Shown here piece by piece: positions 1-7,364 of a DNA stretch of 19,194 nt. Each line of letters starts with the position of its first letter. The first letter of the stretch is position 1. The stretch is from contig DAOTUB010000117.1 in assembly GCA_034437455.1 (NCBI GenBank), positions 1 to 19,194 of the forward strand, written 5' to 3'. Position numbers and translations under genes: made by a program. Under the pieces are notes generated by a model, which was not told the DNA's origin, did not search any database, and saw only the letters and a list, made by a program, of their open reading frames with translations. The stretch is from DAOTUB01 sp034437455. GTDB lineage: Bacteria > Chloroflexota > Anaerolineae > B4-G1.

Positions 1-80
1 AGCATCCTGCCTGCGCCTGTTGGAACAGAGTGGCCTCGGAATCAGCGCTGGGGCCACTCGCTTCGTGAGTTTGAGTGCAT
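1..80 (-). CDS. Possible 5' end of a leftward gene, frame unresolved
   Basis: On the minus strand a very strong ribosome binding site, AAGGAGG, lies 8 nt before an ATG at 80, which looks like a real translation start. That ATG frame stops after 12 codons (MHSNSRSEWPQR). The +1 frame is open to the window edge and reads protein-like (THEASGPSADSEATLFQQAQ), but would need an ATA start or a frameshift. The phrase LFQQAQAG resembles the N-terminus of sigma-70-like proteins, but the fragment is too short to assign. It may be a short leader peptide, a frameshifted gene or a sequencing error. Family and frame are guesses; the start signal itself is visible. Confidence 0.25.
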
Positions 81-201
81 ATAGGGTACCTCCTTGTGTG
101 AGATGCCCCATTTTACATCAGATTTGTCAAGATTCGGAGGACGAGGTTTGGGGTTGATTTTCCGCCTCTGTTCTGCTTCGAAAACCCAAGGATCGTCCGA
201 C

Positions 202-229
202 TTGCCTACCTCGGAACATATGGTATAAT
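202..229 (+). promoter_or_regulatory. Sigma-70-type promoter of the tRNA-Gly gene
   Basis: A perfect -10 box TATAAT (224-229) is preceded, after a 16-bp spacer, by the -35 box TTGCCT (202-207). Transcription would start near 236, about 8 nt before the mature tRNA 5' end, which suits a single-tRNA transcript. Confidence 0.65.
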
Positions 230-243
230 AGCGAAACCTTCAG

Positions 244-316
<73 letters not shown>

Positions 317-333
317 CTACCCGTTGCGTTTCG

Positions 334-373
334 ACCAAGAGGCAAAACTGGATATCCAGCCTCTTGGTTTTTT
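334..373 (+). terminator. Intrinsic terminator after tRNA-Gly
   Basis: ACCAAGAGGC (334-343) pairs perfectly with GCCTCTTGGT (359-368). The enclosed sequence contains a second palindrome CTGGATATCCAG (348-359), so the hairpin can extend or branch. The descending arm runs into a run of T ending at 373. It lies 17 nt after the tRNA and just before the glycosyltransferase, so it separates the two transcripts. Confidence 0.85.
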
Positions 374-405
374 GTTTCCGAGGTGCGTCTCAGAGGAATA
401 TTTCG

Positions 406-1131
406 ATGGATGGGACTCCAATCCTTGCCCTCATCCCTGCGTGGAACGAGGCGACTCGCATCGCGCCGATCGTAAAGGCGACCCTGGCTTATCTGCCGGT
501 CCTGGTGGTGGACGACGGTTCCCACGACGATACGTCCGCCGTGGCGGAGGCCGCTGGCGCTACCGTCGTGCGCCACCCGCAGAACCGCGGCAAGGGCGTG
601 GCGCTGATGACGGGCTTTGAGTGGGCGCTGAAGCGGGGTTGTGACGCCGTCCTCACCCTCGACGCCGACGGTCAGCACGACCCGGCCGACATTCCCAAGC
701 TCCTGGCCGCCTACCAGGCTGGCGCGGGGGAATTGATTATCGGGCAGCGCAACTTTGGCCAAATGCCCTTCCCTCGTTTTTTCACCAATCCGTTCGGTTC
801 TTGGCTGCTCTCACGGGTCCTCAAGACGCGCATCTATGATAACCAGAGCGGCTTTCGGCTGCACAGCCGTCGCTTCCTGGAAACACTCGATCTGACGACT
901 ACAGGCTTTGAGTTGGAGGTCGAGGTCATCATCCAGGCCGTCTGCCAGGGGATCCCCATCGGCTGGGTGGACATCCGTACCATCTACAGCATAGACAAGG
1001 TGAGCTACTTTCACCCACTGAAGGATTCGGCGCGCTTCATGGGGATGGTGTGGTACGCCTGGCGACAACGACGGTTAACCGCTGCTAACCGCGCACGTCT
1101 TGCTCGCGCCAGTAATCGACGAGCCGGTTGA
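406..1131 (+). CDS. GT2-family glycosyltransferase, dolichyl/polyprenyl-phosphate sugar synthase-like
   Basis: This 241-residue protein is a single-domain GT-A fold glycosyltransferase of family 2. It is expected to transfer a sugar from a nucleotide donor to a lipid phosphate or glycan acceptor at the cytoplasmic membrane face. Visible motifs are PAWNEA (11-16), the nucleotide-binding DDGSHDDT (36-43), the metal-binding DADGQHD (D86, D88), DNQSGFRLHSR (145-155) and FELEVE (168-173). The layout matches DPM1-like enzymes. It lacks C-terminal membrane helices, so it is the short soluble type with a basic tail. I chose ATG 406 because GAGGA lies just upstream. An in-frame TTG at 364 falls inside the tRNA terminator and is unlikely. 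The 3' end overlaps the convergent gene by 47 bp. The exact substrate cannot be told from sequence. Confidence 0.88.
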   Translation: MDGTPILALIPAWNEATRIAPIVKATLAYLPVLVVDDGSHDDTSAVAEAAGATVVRHPQNRGKGVALMTGFEWALKRGCDAVLTLDADGQHDPADIPKLLAAYQAGAGELIIGQRNFGQMPFPRFFTNPFGSWLLSRVLKTRIYDNQSGFRLHSRRFLETLDLTTTGFELEVEVIIQAVCQGIPIGWVDIRTIYSIDKVSYFHPLKDSARFMGMVWYAWRQRRLTAANRARLARASNRRAG

Positions 1132-1459
1132 TGCGGATGCGTTGAGCGCGCAGCCAACGGCGGGGGCCCAGGATCCGGCGTCCCATCTCCGGGGGCGCGT
1201 CAGGCAGGCGGGTGAGCGCCCCTTCCTCCGCCAGCCGATCGAAGAATGCGAGAAAGCGTCGCTCCAGTTCCTCGTCGTCGAATTCCTCGCCCCGTTCGTA
1301 AGTCTCTTGGGCCAGTTGCTCGATGAAATTGGAGGTGTGTTCGATGAGCGCCTCCACCGGCTCCAGCACGATGGACCAGGCGTATATGGGGTCGAGCGGC
1401 ATGGAGCCGAATTCCATGGGTCTGGGATGTTTGGCAGAGTTCACAAGTTTCTCACTCAC
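1085..1459 (-). CDS. Small hypothetical protein, last gene of the envelope cluster
   Basis: I do not recognise this family. The protein has about 124 residues and is rich in charged residues (for example YERGEEFDDEELERRF), with predicted long helices and a strongly basic C-terminal part (RRWLRAQRIRINR). No signal peptide or membrane segment is apparent, so it is probably cytoplasmic. I chose GTG 1459, which begins 7 nt after the stop of the upstream CapA-like gene with a GGTGGTGAG ribosome-binding-like sequence before it. A TTG at 1486 overlapping the upstream gene is an alternative. The tight spacing implies co-transcription with the CapA-like and L,D-transpeptidase genes. Its 3' end overlaps the convergent glycosyltransferase at 1085-1131. 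That it is a gene is likely from frame and context; the function is unknown. Confidence 0.6.
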   Translation of the reverse strand: MSEKLVNSAKHPRPMEFGSMPLDPIYAWSIVLEPVEALIEHTSNFIEQLAQETYERGEEFDDEELERRFLAFFDRLAEEGALTRLPDAPPEMGRRILGPRRWLRAQRIRINRLVDYWREQDVRG

Positions 1460-1466
1460 TCGTCGC

Positions 1467-3158
1467 TCACCACCCGCTCGCTGCAAACGCCGTTTTGAGC
1501 AACGCCTCTCGTTCGTCGGGCATCATTGGACGCGGACGGGAATAATCCTCCAGAATCGCCGTCAGTATCTCGGTGCTGATGTGTCGCCCGTCGTAAAAGA
1601 CGTGCCGATCCAAAAACTCTTGCCGGGTCGGGAGCGATTGCATCTGGTCGAAGAACAGATTGCCCAGGCCATAGTGGATAAAGGCCCCGGCGTGAAAATC
1701 AAAGCCCTGTGGTTGATGGGCCTGGCTGCCGCTGACGATGACCGCGCCTGCCTCGGCCAATGCGCGAAAATCCGTCCGCTGCCGGGAGGTAGGCTCGTAC
1801 TGGTTGAATTCCCAGTATTGAAAGGTAGCGATAGGAATGATGCCCTGCTCGCGCAGCTCGCGAATTTGATTATGGAGCCGGTCATAGTCACAGGGAGCCG
1901 AGCCGGGACGATCCTCGGTCGCCCAATCGTAGCTCGGTCCCACCGGGTTGCAGCCCACAAAGCCGAACGTATGCACGCCGTGGGTGAGCGTGAGCGGGGA
2001 TTGCGCCTGCTCCAGATTCCACCCGCCGCCAAAGTAAGGCATACCACGCTCGTCGTACATCGTCAGCGAAAGTTCCATCGCCCCCACTTTCCAGTCGAGC
2101 AGGTGATTGCCCGTCAACTCGATCACGTCAATGTCCACGTCCTCCAGCAATTCGATGAATCGCGGGCTGGAGCAAAAGACCATGGTGTAATAATCGCCCG
2201 GCGGGGGGCAGCTTTCGGCGAAGGAGACCTCGTTGCTGACGTGAGTGATGTCCGGTTCGACCAGCCAATCGCGGATGTCCTCCGCAGGGTAGAGCACACC
2301 GTGACGGTCCATTCTCATGGCCGTGGCTCGCGTGAGGGCGGTTACCCCGGTCATCATCAGTACCGTCATCTTGGATGGATCTCGGTTGGTGAGCGTGGGC
2401 CCCAATAGTTCCTCGAGTTTTACGACGCCCCGTTCAATCCCGGCCACGCCGACGCGCACGACCAGCGGATAGGTGGAAGTGTCCAGATCTTTATCGAGCA
2501 CAGAGACGCCGTCCACGCGCAACACCTTCCAGCGCGGCTCCAGTTGGTCGAAAGGGACGATGGCCCAGGCCGAACTGCCCCAGGCACGCTGCACGATCTC
2601 TTCCGCCGGGACGATCTCGACCGCGCTGCTCCCCGGTTGGCCCATTGCAGTCGCCAGCACCTCGGCGGTCTCGGCAGTCACCAACAGAGACCGACCGGCA
2701 AAAGAACCCGTCGGTGTGATTTTCCAACTGCTGGCGATGTCGGTCCAGGTCACCTCATCGGTGAGGGTGGGAAAAGGAGCTACAACGGCATAGACCATCT
2801 CGGCGATGCCAATTGCTTGGGGGCCGACATTTTGCACGATCTGAACGTCGGCGATCTCGATGGAAGAGGTTTGGACGAAGAGATCGGGATGATCGGCGAG
2901 AATGGCCTTCAGCGCGTCGGCGGCGGGCGCGGGTAACCCCTGCGGGATAAAGACGGTCACCGGCCAGGCCGGTGTAGGGGTCGGCGCGGGAGTCGGCGTG
3001 GGCGTGGGGGGCACAGGGGTCGGCGGACGCGGCGTGCGGGTTGGCGTGGGGGTTGGTTCAGGCTCGGCTACGCTGCTGCAAGCCACAAACAGTACTGCGC
3101 TTAGGCTGGCGAGCAGGATCAACCACAGCGCGCGGTGCGTCAGCGTCGTCAGTTTCAT
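1467..3158 (-). CDS. Lipoprotein with binding-protein-like domain fused to CapA-like metallophosphatase domain
   Basis: The product has 563 residues. A type II signal peptide (1-26) ends at a lipobox-like FVAC with Cys27, so it should be lipid-anchored outside the cytoplasmic membrane. A Thr-Pro linker (about 33-64) follows. Residues 66-235 resemble a periplasmic-binding-protein-like domain (AWAIVPFDQLEPRWKVLRV). Residues 264-505 match the CapA/PGA_cap family, seen in THVSNEVSF, LTGNHLLDW, AGAVIVSGSQAHQPQ and HYGLGNLFF. CapA proteins act in poly-gamma-glutamate and capsule metabolism and have a calcineurin-like fold. Several usual metal ligands look changed: GD to GV near residue 271, the His of the HxGxEY-like motif to Gln447, and GHHPH to GSQAH. 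Phosphatase activity is therefore doubtful. I chose ATG 3158 because it gives the lipoprotein signal; the longer frame upstream overlaps the transpeptidase gene. It lies 25 bp after that gene and shares its operon. Confidence 0.82.
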   Translation of the reverse strand: MKLTTLTHRALWLILLASLSAVLFVACSSVAEPEPTPTPTRTPRPPTPVPPTPTPTPAPTPTPAWPVTVFIPQGLPAPAADALKAILADHPDLFVQTSSIEIADVQIVQNVGPQAIGIAEMVYAVVAPFPTLTDEVTWTDIASSWKITPTGSFAGRSLLVTAETAEVLATAMGQPGSSAVEIVPAEEIVQRAWGSSAWAIVPFDQLEPRWKVLRVDGVSVLDKDLDTSTYPLVVRVGVAGIERGVVKLEELLGPTLTNRDPSKMTVLMMTGVTALTRATAMRMDRHGVLYPAEDIRDWLVEPDITHVSNEVSFAESCPPPGDYYTMVFCSSPRFIELLEDVDIDVIELTGNHLLDWKVGAMELSLTMYDERGMPYFGGGWNLEQAQSPLTLTHGVHTFGFVGCNPVGPSYDWATEDRPGSAPCDYDRLHNQIRELREQGIIPIATFQYWEFNQYEPTSRQRTDFRALAEAGAVIVSGSQAHQPQGFDFHAGAFIHYGLGNLFFDQMQSLPTRQEFLDRHVFYDGRHISTEILTAILEDYSRPRPMMPDEREALLKTAFAASGW

Positions 3159-3183
3159 CGGCAAATCAGCCTGGTTTCGCCCA

Positions 3184-4377
3184 TCACTCAAAGGGCGATG
3201 TGTAATGCACCCAGACCCAGGTGCTCGGCATGCCTTCGGTGATATAGATCTGATCCACGCCTTCAGGAGCGAACGGATTGGACCAGTTGAAAAACCACAG
3301 CGCATCGCGGGGAGCCAGGTTGACACAGCCGTGGCTGCGCAAGAAACCAAAGGCGTCGTGCCAAAAGGCCGCGTGGATCGAGTACCCCTCGTGAAAGTAG
3401 AGCGTCCAGGGCACATCCTCGATATAGTACCAGGCTGGATGGCCGTCGTCCACGTCGGGGTTGCTCATTTTGCCTTCCCGCAATTTGTACCAGACGCGAT
3501 ATAGACCGGGCGGCGTGGCGGTGGCGGTCCGACCGCTGGAGATCAGTGTGGCATAGACCATGCGCTCTCCCTCGTAGGCGGCGATGGTCTGCTCGAACAG
3601 ATCCACCTCGATCCACTTTTCGGCCGGTCCGACCTCCTGTGGCGGCGGGTTCACGTCCACTCGCGCGACGTTGCTCTGCTCGATCCACTGATCGGGGCCG
3701 ATCAGATACCAGATTTCGTCTCCGCGTTGTTCTTTGGCAAAGAGCGTGACCCGTTGGTATCGTTGAGGCGGCTCGACGGCCTCGTTGGGCGCGCCCTGGG
3801 GCACGACCGAGGCCTGCGTCCAACGGTTGACCCAGGCAAAGGGATGCTGGGGCTGCTCGGTGAGATAGACGCCCTGGAAGTGAGAACCGCTGGCCAGCGC
3901 CAGGGAGTCGGCGGGGACGAATTCCTCCGCGTTGATCTGATACCACTGCTGCCCCTCGTACTCGACCAGGCCGTCCAGGCTGACCCACCAGTCGCCGGAG
4001 AGCATGGCGCGCACGGGCGGCAACCCCATCGCGGCCTCCAGGGGATGACGATAGACGTTCAGCGGCAGCGTCTTGACGTAGGCGTAGGTATGGGGCAAGA
4101 GTTCGTCATCCTCGTCGTGGGGCAACTCGATCACGGGCAGCTCGGGCAGCGGGTCGGGCAGGCGGATGGAGGCGATGCGATAGGCAGTGGTGCCGGGGCC
4201 GTGGGATGGGCACAATCCCCTGTCTCGCCACAGGAGATGGGGCACACAGACGTAGCGAGTGGGGGCGGTGCGCGTGGGAGGCGATCCCGGATCGGGCAGG
4301 TCCAATGCAATAGTGGACGCCGCGTTCAGGGTCAGCAGAGTGAGCAAGGCTAAGATAACAAGCAAGTAACGCAACAC
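3184..4377 (-). CDS. Secreted L,D-transpeptidase (YkuD domain)
   Basis: The 397-residue protein has an N-terminal hydrophobic signal or anchor (1-25), SH3-like repeats (about 95-240) and a C-terminal YkuD domain (about 255-380). The catalytic motif is clear: IHAAFWHD (H335) and SHGCVNL with nucleophile Cys351 and His349. Family enzymes form 3-3 peptidoglycan cross-links or attach proteins to peptidoglycan, so it acts outside the cytoplasmic membrane. The two SH3-like modules probably bind the wall. The GTG start at 4377 has GGAGA 7 nt upstream. It is first in a leftward cluster with the CapA-like lipoprotein and a small unknown protein, consistent with envelope work. A promoter candidate lies at 4411-4439. 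It could alternatively be a carboxypeptidase variant of the same fold. Confidence 0.9.
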   Translation of the reverse strand: MLRYLLVILALLTLLTLNAASTIALDLPDPGSPPTRTAPTRYVCVPHLLWRDRGLCPSHGPGTTAYRIASIRLPDPLPELPVIELPHDEDDELLPHTYAYVKTLPLNVYRHPLEAAMGLPPVRAMLSGDWWVSLDGLVEYEGQQWYQINAEEFVPADSLALASGSHFQGVYLTEQPQHPFAWVNRWTQASVVPQGAPNEAVEPPQRYQRVTLFAKEQRGDEIWYLIGPDQWIEQSNVARVDVNPPPQEVGPAEKWIEVDLFEQTIAAYEGERMVYATLISSGRTATATPPGLYRVWYKLREGKMSNPDVDDGHPAWYYIEDVPWTLYFHEGYSIHAAFWHDAFGFLRSHGCVNLAPRDALWFFNWSNPFAPEGVDQIYITEGMPSTWVWVHYTSPFE

Positions 4378-4410
4378 GTCAGTTCTCCAATAGTGAAATG
4401 CACGAGCGGT

Positions 4411-4439
4411 ATTCTAACACAGATTTGCCGCGGCGTCCA
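4411..4439 (-). promoter_or_regulatory. Candidate promoter of the L,D-transpeptidase cluster
   Basis: On the minus strand, -35-like TGGACG (4439-4434) is followed after 17 bp by -10-like TAGAAT (4416-4411). This places a start about 27 nt before the GTG codon. The match is moderate and unsupported by other data. Confidence 0.4.
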
Positions 4440-4459
4440 GAGTGTAACATTGGAGAACG

Positions 4460-4492
4460 AGGTGCAACGCACCTGGCAGGCGCGTTGCACCT
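4460..4492. repeat. Palindromic intergenic element with self-folding arms
   Basis: AGGTGCAACGC (4460-4470) and GCGTTGCACCT (4482-4492) are 11-bp perfect inverted arms. The left arm region AGGTGCAACGCACCT (4460-4474) is itself a hairpin (AGGTGC/GCACCT, loop AAC), and the right arm is nearly so. An outer inverted pair, GTTCTCCAAT (4382-4391) and ATTGGAGAAC (4449-4458), flanks the region to its left. It lies just after the acyl-CoA dehydrogenase gene and could end its transcript, but no T-run follows in the minus direction. Confidence 0.6.
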
Positions 4493-4504
4493 AAACTCAT
4501 TCTC

Positions 4505-6265
4505 TCAAAAGGATTCAGCCAGGACGGTCTCGCGAGCTTGCAGCGGGGTCGGGTCTACGGCCTGGAGCATCGCTGCCCGCCCCCGGATCTTGGCCATTGT
4601 CTCGGCGATGTATAGGCGGGCCATCTCTCGCTTCCGCTCTACTGGAAACGGGAAGCGAAGCGGCTTTCGCTCCGCCTCGCGTGCATCTTGCAGCATCAGC
4701 CAGCAGTTGATGATGTACACGGCCATATCGGCCACGTCCGCCATGTAGTAATCAACCAACGCGCGATCTTCCTGCTGCTCTTTTAGATGATCGATGCAGC
4801 GGTTGAACAACGTGGCGGCCTCTTCGACCTGGGCCTTCAGATCATCCAGTTCCGCGCCATAGTCGAGCGCCTTCCACTCGTCAAACAGATCGTCCAGGGC
4901 GTGACCCAGCAACCCGGCTGTGGCCGCCGCGACCTGAAGCTGGCTGGTGCCCTCGTAGATGCTGGTCACGCGAACATCACGGAAATGACGCTCCACGTTG
5001 AACTCGCGCATATAGCCGGCGCCGCCGTGAACTTGCATAGCTTTATAACAGACCCGGCTGCCCATCTCGGTGGAGTAATACTTGGCCAGCGGCGTCAACA
5101 CCGAAGCCAACCGGTCGGCCTGCTTGAGCCGCCTGCGCTCGTCGGTGTCGAGTTTTCTCCTCTTTTCCAACTGGTCGTACGCTTTTTTCAGATCCACCCA
5201 ATGCCCGGCCTCGTACACCAGCGCCCGCGTCGCCTCGATCTCGCCGCGCATCGAAAGGAGCATGCGGTACACCGCCGGGATCTCGCCGATCGGTTGGCCG
5301 AACTGGATCCGTTTCTGGGCGTATTTGTAGGCCTCGCGGTAAGCGGCCTCGGCGATGCCCAGCGCCTGGGCCGAGACCGCGATCCGCGCTCCGTTCATCA
5401 TGGCCCAGGTGTAGCGGATCAGCCCGTAGCGGCGTTTGCCGACCAGTTGCGCGGGCGTGTCGCAGAACTGTATCTCGCAGGTGGGAGAGGCGTGGAATCC
5501 CATCTTGTTCTCGATGCGGCGGACGCGCACCGTCTCGTTGTCCTCTACCGCGAACAGAGAGAGTCCGCGAGCGTCGGTGCTTCCCTCCTCGGAACGAGCG
5601 AGCACCAGCAAGATGTCGGCACAGCCGTTGGTGATGAACCGCTTGACGCCATTGAGCCGCCACACGTCCGCTTCTTCGTCGTAGGTGGCGCGGGTCTGCA
5701 CGACGCCCAGGTCAGAGCCGGCGTCCGGCTCGGTGAGCACCATCGCGCCGGTCACCTCGCCCCGGGCGAAGCGGGGCAGGATGCGGGCCTTCATCTCCTC
5801 GTCGCCATACTCGGCGATGGTCGCCGAGATCTCCTGCAGGCCAAAAATGCTCATCAGGCCCGAGTCGGCGCGAGAGATGATCTCGATCATCATCTGGAAA
5901 ACGGTCTCGGGCAGGTTCAGCCCGCCGTATTCCCGGGGCAGCATCGTGCCCATCAGTTCGGCCTGGCGGAGGAGCTCCAACGCTTCCTGCGTCGCGGCGG
6001 GGTAGGCCACCTTTCCATCGTGGAACTGCGCCCCCTCCTCGTCCGCCTCGGCCGCTCGTGGAGCCACGTGCTGGGCGCAGATCTCGCCCAATACGTTCAA
6101 CATCAACCGATAGCCGTCTTTGGCATCCGCATAGTTGCGCGGCGCGGCCGGGTATTCATCGTGGTAGCGGTAGCCATCCTCGAGGATCTCGATGACCTCG
6201 CCGAGATCTAACTGATCCAGGTGAAATTGTAAATCAAGGTTGTCGGTAAAGAAATTCTCTGTCAT
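4505..6265 (-). CDS. Acyl-CoA dehydrogenase, large form with C-terminal extension
   Basis: This FAD enzyme of 586 residues should oxidise an acyl-CoA to the 2-enoyl-CoA and pass electrons to the Etf encoded just upstream. Both family signatures are present: VLTEPDAGSDLGV (177-189) and the C-terminal QVHGGAGYMREFNVERHFRD (411-430), followed by YEGTS with the catalytic base at Glu438, as in medium-chain dehydrogenases. At 586 residues it is about 200 longer than classic enzymes. The extra length is a 35-45 residue N-terminal segment, a charged insert (about 360-385) and a helical C-terminal domain from about 455, as in the large ACAD subgroup. ATG 6265 has AGGGAG at good spacing. The frame continues open upstream through etfA, but that part is a shadow. 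Substrate chain length is unknown. No thiolase or hydratase is nearby. Confidence 0.93.
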   Translation of the reverse strand: MTENFFTDNLDLQFHLDQLDLGEVIEILEDGYRYHDEYPAAPRNYADAKDGYRLMLNVLGEICAQHVAPRAAEADEEGAQFHDGKVAYPAATQEALELLRQAELMGTMLPREYGGLNLPETVFQMMIEIISRADSGLMSIFGLQEISATIAEYGDEEMKARILPRFARGEVTGAMVLTEPDAGSDLGVVQTRATYDEEADVWRLNGVKRFITNGCADILLVLARSEEGSTDARGLSLFAVEDNETVRVRRIENKMGFHASPTCEIQFCDTPAQLVGKRRYGLIRYTWAMMNGARIAVSAQALGIAEAAYREAYKYAQKRIQFGQPIGEIPAVYRMLLSMRGEIEATRALVYEAGHWVDLKKAYDQLEKRRKLDTDERRRLKQADRLASVLTPLAKYYSTEMGSRVCYKAMQVHGGAGYMREFNVERHFRDVRVTSIYEGTSQLQVAAATAGLLGHALDDLFDEWKALDYGAELDDLKAQVEEAATLFNRCIDHLKEQQEDRALVDYYMADVADMAVYIINCWLMLQDAREAERKPLRFPFPVERKREMARLYIAETMAKIRGRAAMLQAVDPTPLQARETVLAESF

Positions 6266-6280
6266 ACTATTTCTCCCTAT

Positions 6281-6340
6281 TTTTGTAGTAGCGGCTTGAG
6301 TCGCGCTTGTACCAGGACGACTAAAGTCGTCACTACAAAA
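6281..6340. repeat. BIME-like double-hairpin repeat inside the etf operon
   Basis: A 60-bp element has terminal inverted repeats TTTTGTAGT (6281-6289) and ACTACAAAA (6332-6340). Inside are two hairpins: GCGGC/GTCGC near 6291-6303, and GACGACT/AGTCGTC (6316-6322, 6325-6331) with a 2-nt loop. The two halves are similar to each other when one is inverted (CGGCTTGAGTCG and CGACTTTAGTCG). Each half begins with GTAG on its own strand, as in REP sequences. It fills most of the 80-bp etfA to acyl-CoA dehydrogenase gap, ending next to the dehydrogenase ribosome binding site. Confidence 0.75.
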
Positions 6341-6345
6341 GTGGT

Positions 6346-7356
6346 CTATTTGGCGCTTTCTTGGTGAGCGCGGATCATCCAGGGGATGACTTTGTTCAAG
6401 TCGCCCACGATCTTGTAATGCGCGATCTGAAAGATCGGGGCATCGGGGTCGGTGTTGATGGCGATGATCTTGCTCGATTGATCCATCCCAGCACGGTGTT
6501 GTACGGCACCCGAAATGCCGCAGGCGATGTACAATCGGGGCCGCACGGTCGTGCCCGTCTGCCCCACCTGGTGCTCGTGCGAGATGAAACCGGCGTCTAC
6601 CGCGGCGCGAGAGGCCGCCACATCGCCGCCGAGCGCCTGGGCCAGCTCGCGGATGAGCTGAAAATTCTCCTCGCTGCCCACGCCCGCGCCGCCGGCGACG
6701 ATGACGGAAGCGCCCTTCAGGTCGCAAGCGGGTTGCCGCACCTCTCTTTCCAGGACTTGCAGCACCAGGTCGTCCTCGTCGAACGTTGGCTCGATCCGCT
6801 CGATCTCGCCCTGGCGCGCCTCGTCCGGCTGGCCCAGTTTCATCACGCCCTCGCGCACCGTCGCCATCTGCGGGTGCATCTCTGGATTGACGATGGTGGC
6901 GATGATGTTGCCGCCAAAGGCAGGCCGGATCTGGTACAATAGATCGACGTACACGTTGTCTCTGTACTTGAAATCGCCGATCTCCAGCGAGGTGCAATCG
7001 GCGGTCAACCCGGATCGCGTGGCGCTGGCGATGCGCGGAGCCAGGTCGCGCCCAATGGGCGTGGCCCCCAGGAGGAAGATGTAAGGTTGCCGCTCCCGCA
7101 CCAGCTCCGCGGCGACTCTGGCGTAGGGCAGCGTGCGATACATCTCCAGCTCGGGATGGTCGGCCAGCAGCACCTTGTCTGCGCCGTAGTGGATAACCGC
7201 GTCGGCCAGTTCCGCGATCCCGTGGCCGAGCAGCAAGGCGCAAACCTGACCGTCCAGCCTGGCAGCCAATTCCCGTGCCTTGGACAATAATTCCAGGCCG
7301 ACGGCGGCGATATCTCCGGCCTCTTGTTCGATGAAAATCCAGATTTCTCTATTCAT
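6346..7356 (-). CDS. etfA: Electron transfer flavoprotein alpha subunit
   Basis: EtfA forms a heterodimer with EtfB and carries FAD in its C-terminal domain. The 336-residue length is normal. The C-terminal FAD domain is unmistakable: GGAGVGSEENF (222-232), VGQTGTTVRP (264-273), LYIACGISGAVQH (275-287), and IIAINTDPDAPIFQIAHY (297-314) followed by KIVGDL. The ACGISG form with a Thr-Thr before it resembles clostridial-type Etfs more than the mitochondrial type. The ATG at 7356 lies 8 bp after etfB with GAGGG just upstream, so translation is probably coupled. The protein accepts electrons from the acyl-CoA dehydrogenase encoded 80 bp downstream and passes them to a quinone oxidoreductase, NAD or ferredoxin. 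The downstream partner is not in the window. Confidence 0.95.
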   Translation of the reverse strand: MNREIWIFIEQEAGDIAAVGLELLSKARELAARLDGQVCALLLGHGIAELADAVIHYGADKVLLADHPELEMYRTLPYARVAAELVRERQPYIFLLGATPIGRDLAPRIASATRSGLTADCTSLEIGDFKYRDNVYVDLLYQIRPAFGGNIIATIVNPEMHPQMATVREGVMKLGQPDEARQGEIERIEPTFDEDDLVLQVLEREVRQPACDLKGASVIVAGGAGVGSEENFQLIRELAQALGGDVAASRAAVDAGFISHEHQVGQTGTTVRPRLYIACGISGAVQHRAGMDQSSKIIAINTDPDAPIFQIAHYKIVGDLNKVIPWMIRAHQESAK

Positions 7357-7364
7357 TCATGCCC

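Noticed and set aside
3159..3416. N-terminal extension of the CapA-like frame
   Set aside because: It lies inside the transpeptidase gene in another frame. The lipoprotein signal begins at ATG 3158.
6266..7243. N-terminal extension of the acyl-CoA dehydrogenase frame
   Set aside because: The extension is low-complexity Arg-rich sequence antiphase to etfA. The real start at 6265 has AGGGAG upstream and the family-like N-terminus.
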